Positions 7,487 to 14,751 of a DNA stretch of 39,987 nt are shown here, in pieces. Under the pieces are notes generated by a model. The model made no database searches. It was not told where the DNA came from and worked only from the letters and a program-made list of their open reading frames with translations. Position 1 is the stretch's first letter, and each line of letters begins with the position of its first letter. The DNA is from Pseudomonadota bacterium (lineage in GTDB: Bacteria > Pseudomonadota > Gammaproteobacteria > Steroidobacterales > GCA-2729495). Location of the stretch: positions 1 to 39,987 of the forward strand of contig CAUJIY010000099.1 in the NCBI GenBank assembly GCA_963205295.1, in the 5' to 3' direction. Both the position numbers and the translations under genes were made by a program.

Positions 7487-9598
7487 TCAGCGCACGCGGC
7501 GCCAGACCGTGACCTCGGCGAGCGTGTGCTGGAACTTGCGCCGCGTCTCGCGGATGACGAAGGGCAGGTCGCGTGGTGCGCCGACAGGTTCGAAATGAGC
7601 AGCGATCGCGGCCTGCAGCGCATCGCGCGTGCGGAGGATTTCCCCATCCTTCCTGAAGCCGCCGAGCCACTTGCCGCGCGGGGTGTGTTCGGCGAGCCAG
7701 GTGTAGGGCGAGGCGATCACCAGCAGGCCGCCCGGATTCAGGCGCTCGTGGATGGTGGTGACGAAGCGCGCCGGATCGTAGAGGCGGTCGACCAGGTTGG
7801 CCGCCAGGACCAGGTCGTAGCCGCTGAACTGCGGCTTCAGGTTGCAGGCGTCGCCCTGCCAGAACGCCACGCGCCCGGCCGTGTCGTCGAGGCTGAGGTC
7901 GACCAGCCGGACGGCCTTGTGTTCGACGAGGTCGCCCTCGTCCACGACGCCGTAGTGCACGGCCTCGCCACGCGCCAGTGCCACGCCCTGCTCGATGAAG
8001 CGCGCGGAAAAGTCGACGGCCACCACGCTCGCGAAGTGGCGTGCGAGTTCGAAGGCTGCGCGCCCCACGGCGCAGCCGAGGTCCAGGGCGCTGCGCCGTG
8101 GCCCGTCTCCCGCGGCGGCGATGGCGAGCTGCGCCAGCGCCTTCGGGAAATTCGGGACACCGAAGTACTCGCTGCCGTAATGGAACTCCAGATACTCGGT
8201 GACCAGCTGGTCGGTTTCGTAGCGCGACGGCGGAGCGGCCACGGCCGTGTCGGCCACGACGTACCTGAAACCGGCGTGCTGGAAGAAGTGGCGCCGGAAG
8301 GCGTAGCGTGACTCCGGTTCGGCCTCGTTGCCGCAGGAGATCCACGAGCCGCCCTTGATGATGTTGTGCCGGTCGTCGAAGGTCGGCGTGGTGAAATCGT
8401 CGTAGATCGGGTGGGTCCTGAAGCCCGCGAACGGATAGGTCGGCGTTTCGGTCCACTGCCAGACGTTGCCGACGACATCGCAGAACGGTCCGTGCCGGAA
8501 ACGGTCGACGGGGCACGCCGAGGCCTGGTGCCCGAGGTAGAGGTTGGCATCGACGGGCCTGTCGTCGGCGGGACTCCAGCCGCTCACCGCCAGCAGCCGA
8601 TGCCACTCGTCCTCGGTCGGCAGGCGTACCGGTTGCCCCGTATCGGCAGCCTTCCAGCGGCAGAAGGCGCGCGCTTCCAGGCAGTTGGTCTCCACCGGCC
8701 AGTTCCAGGGCATGGACACTTCGCGCGTCATCAGGCGCAGGCGCCAGCCGTCGCCGTCGGGCACCCAGAAGGTCGGGTGCCGGGCCCGGGTGAAATCACG
8801 CCAGCGGCGGCCCTCGTCGTCCCACCACTCGTCGCGCGCGTAGCCACCGGTCTCGACGAAGCCGAGGAACTCGCCGTTGCTCACCAGCAGCCGGCCGGCC
8901 CTGAAGGCAGGCACGGCGGCCGTATGCTGACCGTACTCGTTGTCCCAGCCGTAGCGCTCGCAGTCGAACGGCTTGCCGAGGGTGACCTGGCCTGCCGGCA
9001 CGTCGACCAGTGTATTTCCGGGCGCCGCGCCCGCTGTGCTGCCGGCCGTCCAGTCCGGCTGCTCGCGCACGTAATCGAGCCGCTGCTGGCGGATCAGCAC
9101 CGAGGAGGTCTCGAGGTGGATGAGTTCGTGCTCGATGCCCATCACGATGGCCCACCAGGGGTGATCCCAGCCGACCGGCAGCGTGAGCGGGGCCGTGTCG
9201 ATGATGTCGGTGACCAGCCGGCGCAGGGTGTCGCGGTAGGCCTGCACCTGGCCGATGGGTGGCCAGTCGTAATGCGTCTCGTCGAGGTCGTCCCAGCTCA
9301 TCTCGTCGACGCCGACGGCAAAGAGCGCTTCCAGCCGGGGATCGATGCGCTGCCCGATGAGCCGCGTGAGCAGCAGCTTGTTGACGAAGAAGGTCGCCGT
9401 GTGACCGTAGTAGAAGATGAGGGGGTGGCGCAGCGCGATCGGGCGCTCGTACCACGCTGCCTCGCAGGCCAGCGTGCGAAACAGCGACTCGTAGCGGTCG
9501 AAGGTGGCGAGGAAGTAGCTGCGCAGACGCTCGCGAAACTCCCGTGGCTCGCTGGCGGACAGGGAGAGGCGGCGTACCGGCTGCACAGGGAGGGTCAT
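7487..9598 (-). CDS. ovoA: OvoA: 5-histidylcysteine sulfoxide synthase / mercaptohistidine N-methyltransferase
   Basis: A 703-residue bifunctional enzyme of ovothiol biosynthesis. The N-terminal DinB-like domain carries HELIHLE (His157, His161, Glu163, the HX3HXE iron motif) and a further candidate ligand in HPLIFYYGH. The central formylglycine-generating-enzyme/sulfatase-modifying-factor domain contains PWNWPVETNCLEARAFC, RLPTEDEWHRL, GNVWQWTETP and IIKGGSWISCGNEA. The C-terminal third is a SAM methyltransferase (SALDLGCAVGRAAFELA, then VVAVDFSARFIEQG). Characterised OvoA uses iron and O2 to join cysteine sulfur to the imidazole C5 of histidine; the methyltransferase later N1-methylates the mercaptohistidine. 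The PLP lyase OvoB needed between these steps is not in the window. The gene follows the MFS pump on the same strand after 55 bp. Confidence 0.93.
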   Translation of the reverse strand: MTLPVQPVRRLSLSASEPREFRERLRSYFLATFDRYESLFRTLACEAAWYERPIALRHPLIFYYGHTATFFVNKLLLTRLIGQRIDPRLEALFAVGVDEMSWDDLDETHYDWPPIGQVQAYRDTLRRLVTDIIDTAPLTLPVGWDHPWWAIVMGIEHELIHLETSSVLIRQQRLDYVREQPDWTAGSTAGAAPGNTLVDVPAGQVTLGKPFDCERYGWDNEYGQHTAAVPAFRAGRLLVSNGEFLGFVETGGYARDEWWDDEGRRWRDFTRARHPTFWVPDGDGWRLRLMTREVSMPWNWPVETNCLEARAFCRWKAADTGQPVRLPTEDEWHRLLAVSGWSPADDRPVDANLYLGHQASACPVDRFRHGPFCDVVGNVWQWTETPTYPFAGFRTHPIYDDFTTPTFDDRHNIIKGGSWISCGNEAEPESRYAFRRHFFQHAGFRYVVADTAVAAPPSRYETDQLVTEYLEFHYGSEYFGVPNFPKALAQLAIAAAGDGPRRSALDLGCAVGRAAFELARHFASVVAVDFSARFIEQGVALARGEAVHYGVVDEGDLVEHKAVRLVDLSLDDTAGRVAFWQGDACNLKPQFSGYDLVLAANLVDRLYDPARFVTTIHERLNPGGLLVIASPYTWLAEHTPRGKWLGGFRKDGEILRTRDALQAAIAAHFEPVGAPRDLPFVIRETRRKFQHTLAEVTVWRRVR

Positions 9599-9653
9599 GA
9601 ACCGGATGATAGGCGATCGCCGTCGACACGGTGCGGCGCAGGCCGGGGTGCCG

Positions 9654-11207
9654 TCACTCCATGCCGGCGTGTGCGCCGCCGCCGCTGACGGCGCGCCGGG
9701 CGAGCCAGACCAGGCCGATCATGGCCACCGTCAGCCAGCCCGAGATCCAGAACAGGTCGAGCGAGGCGAGCAGGTAGGCCTGCTGCATCAGTTCGTGCGT
9801 GAGCACGCCGTGGCCCTGCAGCCCGGTGAAGCCCGACCGGTCGAGCTGCTCCAGGGCCTGCTGCATCCCCGGATCGAAGATGCTCGAGGTTTCCGCCAGC
9901 CGGGTCTGGTGCAGCGCCTCGCGCCGGTCCCACAACGTCGTGACGATGGAGGCTGCAAAGCCGCCGGCCGTGATCCGCGCGAAGTTCGAGATGCCGGTCG
10001 CGGAGGGCAGTCGCTCGGGTTCCACGCCATCGAGTGCGATGGTCACGAGGGCGATGAAGAAGGTGCTCATCGCGATCCCCTGCACGAAGATCGGCAGGAC
10101 GAAGTCGCCGAAACCGGCGTCGTTCGTGTAGCCCGCGCGCATGAAGTAGGAGATGGCGAATGCCGCGAGCGCGAAAGTGGAGAGCCAGCGCGCATCGACG
10201 CGGGCCATGAAGCGCGTCGCCACCGGCGTCAGCAGGATGGCGACGAGCCCGGCAGGAGCCGCGACCAGGCCCGCCCAGGTCGCCGTGTAGCCGATGTTCG
10301 TCTGCAGCCACACCGGCAGCAGCAGCAGATTGGCGAAGAAGACTGCGTAACCCAGGCAGAACGCGACCGTGCCGAGCGCGAAGTTGCGCTTCCTGAACAG
10401 CGACAGGTCGACCACGGGGTGTGCGTCGGTCAGTTCCCAGATCACCCAGGCGATGCAGGCCACCACCACGATGATCGCCTCGGCGACGATCACCGGCGAG
10501 GCGAACCAGTCGGCGTCCTTGCCCGTGTCGAGCATGATCTGCAGCGCGCCGACCCAGACGACGAGCAGCGCGAGGCCGATGCGGTCGATCGGCAGGCGGC
10601 GCGTCGGCGTCTCGCGGCTGGCCAGGTGACGCCAGCACAGCATGGCAGCGACGAGGCCCACCGGCACGTTGATCAGGAAGATCCAGCCCCAGTGGTAGTT
10701 GTCGGAGATGTGGCCGCCGAGGATCGGGCCGGCGATCGGCGCGACCAGGGTGGTCACCGACCAGATGCCGAGCGCGGTCGCCTGCTTCTGCCGCGGGAAG
10801 ATCGAGATCAGCAGCGCCTGCGAGCCCGGAATCATCGGACCGGAGACCGCGCCCTGCAGCACGCGAAACACGACGAGCGAGGGCAGGCTCCAGGCGATGC
10901 CGCAGAGAAAGGAAGCGAGCGTGAACAGCAGCACCGACGTCACGAAGGTGCGGACGACGCCGTAGCGCCCCATCAGCCAGCCGGTCAGTGGCACGGCCAC
11001 GCCGTTCGCCACCGCGAAGGAGGTGATGATCCAGGTGCCCTGGGTGGTCGAGACGCCGAGGTTGCCGGCGATGGTCGGCAGGGCGACGGTGGCGATCGTG
11101 CTGTCGAGCACCTGCATGAAGGTGCCGAGGGCCAGCGCAATGGAGGCGACCGCGAGCGCACCGCCCCGCAACGGCGCCGGCTGGGCTGCGGCGCCGGTAG
11201 TGCTCAC
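9654..11207 (-). CDS. emrB: EmrB/DHA2-family MFS multidrug efflux transporter
   Basis: A 517-residue inner-membrane drug:proton antiporter with about 14 hydrophobic segments, matching the length of E. coli EmrB (512). It begins with the family's first helix ALALGTFMQVLDSTIATVALP (conserved LDxTIxxVALP), followed by GTWIITSFAVANGVAVPLTGW, the loop GRYGVVRTF, and the motif-C-like helix APIAGPILGG. The GTG start at 11207 overlaps the adaptor stop as GTGA, which argues for translational coupling. With the upstream adaptor and outer-membrane factor it would expel hydrophobic compounds across both membranes. Substrates cannot be inferred from sequence. Confidence 0.92.
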   Translation of the reverse strand: MSTTGAAAQPAPLRGGALAVASIALALGTFMQVLDSTIATVALPTIAGNLGVSTTQGTWIITSFAVANGVAVPLTGWLMGRYGVVRTFVTSVLLFTLASFLCGIAWSLPSLVVFRVLQGAVSGPMIPGSQALLISIFPRQKQATALGIWSVTTLVAPIAGPILGGHISDNYHWGWIFLINVPVGLVAAMLCWRHLASRETPTRRLPIDRIGLALLVVWVGALQIMLDTGKDADWFASPVIVAEAIIVVVACIAWVIWELTDAHPVVDLSLFRKRNFALGTVAFCLGYAVFFANLLLLPVWLQTNIGYTATWAGLVAAPAGLVAILLTPVATRFMARVDARWLSTFALAAFAISYFMRAGYTNDAGFGDFVLPIFVQGIAMSTFFIALVTIALDGVEPERLPSATGISNFARITAGGFAASIVTTLWDRREALHQTRLAETSSIFDPGMQQALEQLDRSGFTGLQGHGVLTHELMQQAYLLASLDLFWISGWLTVAMIGLVWLARRAVSGGGAHAGME

Positions 11208-12367
11208 ATGGCGGCTCCGTTCTCCGCCAGGATGCGCGCCACGATGCGGTCGGCCTCGGCGTCGGTGTTGACCGTCTCGCCGCGCACGGCGGCGCTGAGC
11301 GGCTTCGAGGTGACCATCGTGCCGGAACGGTCGCGGATGTCGACCCTGGCCGTCATCGACAGCCCGATGCGCAGCGGGTGCTCGCGCAGTTCCGCCGGGT
11401 CGAGCGCGATGCGCACCGGCACGCGCTGCACGATCTTGATCCAGTTGCCGGAGGCGTTCTGCGGCGGCAGCAGGGCGAAGGCGGCGCCGCTGCCCGCACC
11501 GACGCCGGCGACCTGGCCGTGATAGGTCACGCTGCTGCCATAGACGTCGGCGGTCAGCGCTACGGGCTGGCCCACACGCAGGGCCTGCAGCTGGCCCTCC
11601 TTGAAATTGGCGTCGACCCACAGCTGGTCGAGCGGCACCACCGCCAGCAGCGGCGTGCCGGCGGCCACCCGCTGGCCGACCTGCACGGTGCGCCGGGCCA
11701 CCACGCCGCCCACCGGGGCGGTGAGACGCATGTGCGACAAGGTGATGACGGCATCCCGGACCCGGGCGATCGCGGCCATGACGCCGGGATTGCTGGCGAC
11801 CGTCGTGTTGTCGACTGCCGCGGTAACCTGTGCCTGCGCGTTTTCGGCAGCGCGCAGGGCGGCGCGGGCGGATTCCACGGCCGCGCGGGCGTGTGCCGCT
11901 TCCTCTGCCGATACGGAGCCGTCGCCAGCGCCTTCCCGGCGGCGGTTGCGGTCGGCCTCGGCCTGCGCGAGTTCGACGCGCGCCGCTGCGACCTGCGAGT
12001 CATGTTCGTGCACCCGGGAAAAGTCGGCACGTACCGCGCGGACCGTGCGGGCCAGCTCGGCCTCTGCCGCCTGCAGTTTCACCCGGGCCCGCGTCGGGTC
12101 GAGTTCCACCAGCAACTGCCCGCGCGCCACCGCCTGCGTGTCGTCCGCGTGCACGGCGAGGACCGTTGCCGGTTCGCGGCTGGTGATCGCGATGATGTCG
12201 CCGGCGACGTAGGCATCGTCGGTGCTTTCCACGTGGCGTGCATAGGCGAACCAGTAGCCTCCCCACAGCAAACCGCCGGCCAGGACGGCGATGCCGAGCA
12301 GGACGAAGCCGCGCCGCCTGGCGGCGCCGTTGCCGTTGGCCGGCCTGTCGGCAGCGGTGTCACTCAT
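11204..12367 (-). CDS. emrA: EmrA/HlyD-family membrane fusion protein (efflux adaptor)
   Basis: A 387-residue periplasmic adaptor anchored by one N-terminal helix (GFVLLGIAVLAGGLLWGGYWF). It has the EmrA hallmark ESTDDAYVAGDIIAI after the anchor, then a lipoyl half-domain (VHADDTQAVARGQLLVELDP), an alanine/arginine-rich coiled-coil hairpin (about residues 95-180), the second lipoyl half (LTAPVGGVVARRTVQVGQRVAAG), and the beta-barrel domain WVDANFKEGQL. The ATG at 12367 lies inside the end of the outer-membrane factor gene (8-bp overlap), and its stop overlaps the transporter start. The adaptor bridges the MFS pump and the outer-membrane channel. A GTG-started upstream extension to 12430 was not used because it would place extra residues before the anchor. 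Confidence 0.92.
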   Translation of the reverse strand: MSDTAADRPANGNGAARRRGFVLLGIAVLAGGLLWGGYWFAYARHVESTDDAYVAGDIIAITSREPATVLAVHADDTQAVARGQLLVELDPTRARVKLQAAEAELARTVRAVRADFSRVHEHDSQVAAARVELAQAEADRNRRREGAGDGSVSAEEAAHARAAVESARAALRAAENAQAQVTAAVDNTTVASNPGVMAAIARVRDAVITLSHMRLTAPVGGVVARRTVQVGQRVAAGTPLLAVVPLDQLWVDANFKEGQLQALRVGQPVALTADVYGSSVTYHGQVAGVGAGSGAAFALLPPQNASGNWIKIVQRVPVRIALDPAELREHPLRIGLSMTARVDIRDRSGTMVTSKPLSAAVRGETVNTDAEADRIVARILAENGAAM

Positions 12368-13802
12368 GAGCCATCCCCTGACTGGAAGAAGCAGCGGTAG
12401 CGCCGGTGGGGGTGTCGGCCGCGAAACCACCGCCGAGCGCCACGAGCAGCGCGATGCGCTGGTCGACGAGCTCGGAATGGACCAGCACCTGCTGGTGTTT
12501 CGCTCGCAGCCAGACGGCTTCGGCGTCGAGCACGGCGAGTTGCGGGCTCAGGCCGTTGCGATAGCGCGATTGCGCGAGGCGCAGGCTGGCTTCGGCGGCG
12601 GTCAGGGCGGCGCCTTGCGCGTGCGCCTGCTCCTGCAGGGATCGCACCCGGGTCACGGCATCCGCAGCCTGCCTGACGGCGCCGACCACGCCCGCGTTGT
12701 AGTCCGCCACCGCCGCATCGAGGTCAGCCGTGGCCCCCGCATAAGTCGCACGCAGCTGGCTTACGTTGAACATGGGCAGGTGGATCGCCGCACCCGCGCC
12801 ATAGGTCAGCGCCTCCGTGCTGAACAGGGATGAGAGGCCGATGGTTGCGATGCCCGCGAACCCCGCCAGGTCGATGTCCGGATACCACGCCTTGCGGGCC
12901 ACTTCGCGGCCAGCCATCGCGGCGTCGATGCGCGCCCTGGCCGCCCGGATGTCCGGGCGGCGGGCGAGCAGATCGGCGGGCAGGCTGTCGGGCAGGGTGA
13001 GCGCGTCGGGCTGCAATTGCGGCCGTGCGATCTGTCCGTAGAGATCGACCCCGCGCCCGGCCAGCGTGGCGATCCCGTGTTCGGCCAGCTCGACATCGGC
13101 GGCGGCGCCAGCCAGGTTCTCGCGTTCGAGCGCCAGCAGCGCCTCGGCCTGCCGTGCTGCCGCCTGGCTCTCCAGCCCGCTGGTCACCCGCGTGGCGGTG
13201 AGGGCGAGCACGCCCTCGCGCTGCTTCACGGCGTCGGCCGCCAGGTCGCGCAGCGCCCAGGCGCGTGCCAGGCCGATGTAGGCCTGGGTGACAGATCCCG
13301 CGAGCGCGAGCCGGGCCGCATCGGCATCGAGCACCGCGGCTGCGGCCAGGGCATGCGCCTGGTCGACCTGCAACTGCTGCCTGCCCCAGAAATCGAGCGA
13401 CCAGGACAGGGTTGCCTGCGCGGTTGCGATCGATTGCGTGGTGCCACCCCAGGGCGGCGGAATGATGTAGCTCTCGCTGAGCCGCTGGCGCCTGACGTCG
13501 GCATCGCCACCGAATTGCGCATAGGTGCTGCCGCGCACCGATTCGAGCCCGGCCTGCGCCTGCCGCATCCGCGCCAGCGCCACCTGCAGGGATGGATTCC
13601 CGGCCAGCGCCTGGGCGACCAGGTCATCGAGCTGGCTGTCGCCGAAAGCCGTCCACCAGGTGCTGGAGACGGCGAGGGGCGGGGCAGCGACCAGACCGAG
13701 CGCCGCGGGTTGCACGGCCACCTGGCCAGGTGCGGCCGGTGGCGTCGTTACGCACGCTGCGGCGGCGATGCCCGCCAGGAGAAGTGCGACCGATCGTTTC
13801 AC
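12360..13802 (-). CDS. NodT-family outer-membrane efflux lipoprotein
   Basis: A 480-residue TolC-like outer-membrane factor of the RND/NodT lipoprotein family. It starts KRSVALLLAGIAAAAC, with a candidate lipid-modified Cys17. Two repeats typical of the fold are seen: the first has TWWTAFGDSQLDDLVAQALAGNPSLQVALARMRQAQA, spanning positions about 13560-13665; the second has LPADLLARRPDIRAARARIDAA and later LDAAVADYNAGVVGAVRQAADA. It forms the outer-membrane channel for the adaptor and MFS pump encoded immediately downstream. The GTG at 13802 is taken as the start; GTGs one and three codons earlier are alternatives. The motif PxLLARRPDIRAA is the family's most conserved stretch. Confidence 0.9.
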   Translation of the reverse strand: MKRSVALLLAGIAAAACVTTPPAAPGQVAVQPAALGLVAAPPLAVSSTWWTAFGDSQLDDLVAQALAGNPSLQVALARMRQAQAGLESVRGSTYAQFGGDADVRRQRLSESYIIPPPWGGTTQSIATAQATLSWSLDFWGRQQLQVDQAHALAAAAVLDADAARLALAGSVTQAYIGLARAWALRDLAADAVKQREGVLALTATRVTSGLESQAAARQAEALLALERENLAGAAADVELAEHGIATLAGRGVDLYGQIARPQLQPDALTLPDSLPADLLARRPDIRAARARIDAAMAGREVARKAWYPDIDLAGFAGIATIGLSSLFSTEALTYGAGAAIHLPMFNVSQLRATYAGATADLDAAVADYNAGVVGAVRQAADAVTRVRSLQEQAHAQGAALTAAEASLRLAQSRYRNGLSPQLAVLDAEAVWLRAKHQQVLVHSELVDQRIALLVALGGGFAADTPTGATAASSSQGMAHE

Positions 13803-13900
13803 CACCCGTACCGCACCACCAGGGCTGTCCGTGTTGTCTCCAGCGGCAACGACAGCGCGTCTGCGCCCGGCAGGAGCGCGGCGGTCGCTGCCCGCCGCCA

Positions 13901-14701
13901 CTACCAGGGTGCGACCTGGCCGGTGTGGCGCATGAACGTGCCGGCCTGGTCGAGGGTGTACCCGTCGATCACCTTGATGACGGCCGCCGCGCTCTGCTCG
14001 GGCGTGATCATGATCGGCAGGTCGATGCCCCGGGTGAAATCGGTCTTCACGAAACCGGGCGACACCAGGCCGACGGTAATGCCGCGCTTCTTCAGCTCGA
14101 GCGCGAGCGTGCGCATCACCATGTTGAGCGAAGCCTTGCTCGAGCGATAGAAGAGATTGCCACCGTTGGTCTGGGTGATTGAGCCCTGGGTGCTGGTGAT
14201 GCTGATGATCTTCTTCTGGTCGCTGGCGGCGACATGATCGAGGAAGGCTTCGGCCATCTTCAGCGGCCCGAGCACATTGACCGCGTGGACCTCGTCGTAG
14301 ACAGCGTAGTCGAGCCTGCCGAAGACCTGGACGTCGACGTTGCCGGAGATCCCCGCATTGTTCAGGAGCACGTCGATCGGCTTGCCCCGGTACTTCGCGG
14401 CCAGCGCATCGACCGAGGCGAAGTCGGTTACGTCGAGCTGTTCGATATGCACGCGCTCGTGGCTGGCAGCGATCTCCCGGAGCGCAGCGGCACGCGCCGG
14501 GTCGCGGGCGGTAGCGATGACATGCCAGCCGCGGTCGGCGTACTGCCGGGCGAGTTCCAGCCCGATGCCGCGGCTGGCGCCGGTGATGAGCACAGTGGGG
14601 GTGTCGGCAGCCATCACCGGGGCGAGCCCGGCCAGCAGCATGAGCAGGCAGGCCAGCGTCGCGCGGCGCAATATCCGGCCGATATTCGCAGGCATGGCCA
14701 T
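13901..14701 (-). CDS. SDR-family oxidoreductase with N-terminal signal-like segment
   Basis: A 266-residue classical short-chain dehydrogenase. The cofactor loop TGASRGIG is at residues 40-47, NNAG at 114-117, the catalytic serine region SITSTQGS near 180, and Tyr195-X3-Lys199 in YRSSK. SPGFVKTDFTRG follows, as in classical SDRs. Unusually, the Rossmann fold is preceded by about 32 residues containing RRATLACLLMLLAGLAPVMAA, which has the charge, hydrophobic core and Ala-X-Ala end of a signal peptide. The ATGs at 14701 and 14695 both include it. If the segment is cleaved the enzyme would be periplasmic, where NAD(P) is scarce; it may instead anchor the protein. It starts 50 bp after the rne stop on the same strand. 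The substrate is unknown. Confidence 0.85.
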   Translation of the reverse strand: MAMPANIGRILRRATLACLLMLLAGLAPVMAADTPTVLITGASRGIGLELARQYADRGWHVIATARDPARAAALREIAASHERVHIEQLDVTDFASVDALAAKYRGKPIDVLLNNAGISGNVDVQVFGRLDYAVYDEVHAVNVLGPLKMAEAFLDHVAASDQKKIISITSTQGSITQTNGGNLFYRSSKASLNMVMRTLALELKKRGITVGLVSPGFVKTDFTRGIDLPIMITPEQSAAAVIKVIDGYTLDQAGTFMRHTGQVAPW

Positions 14702-14751
14702 GTGCTCATCGTTGCAGGTGGTACTGCCCGTTGCCAGGGACGTCCACGACG

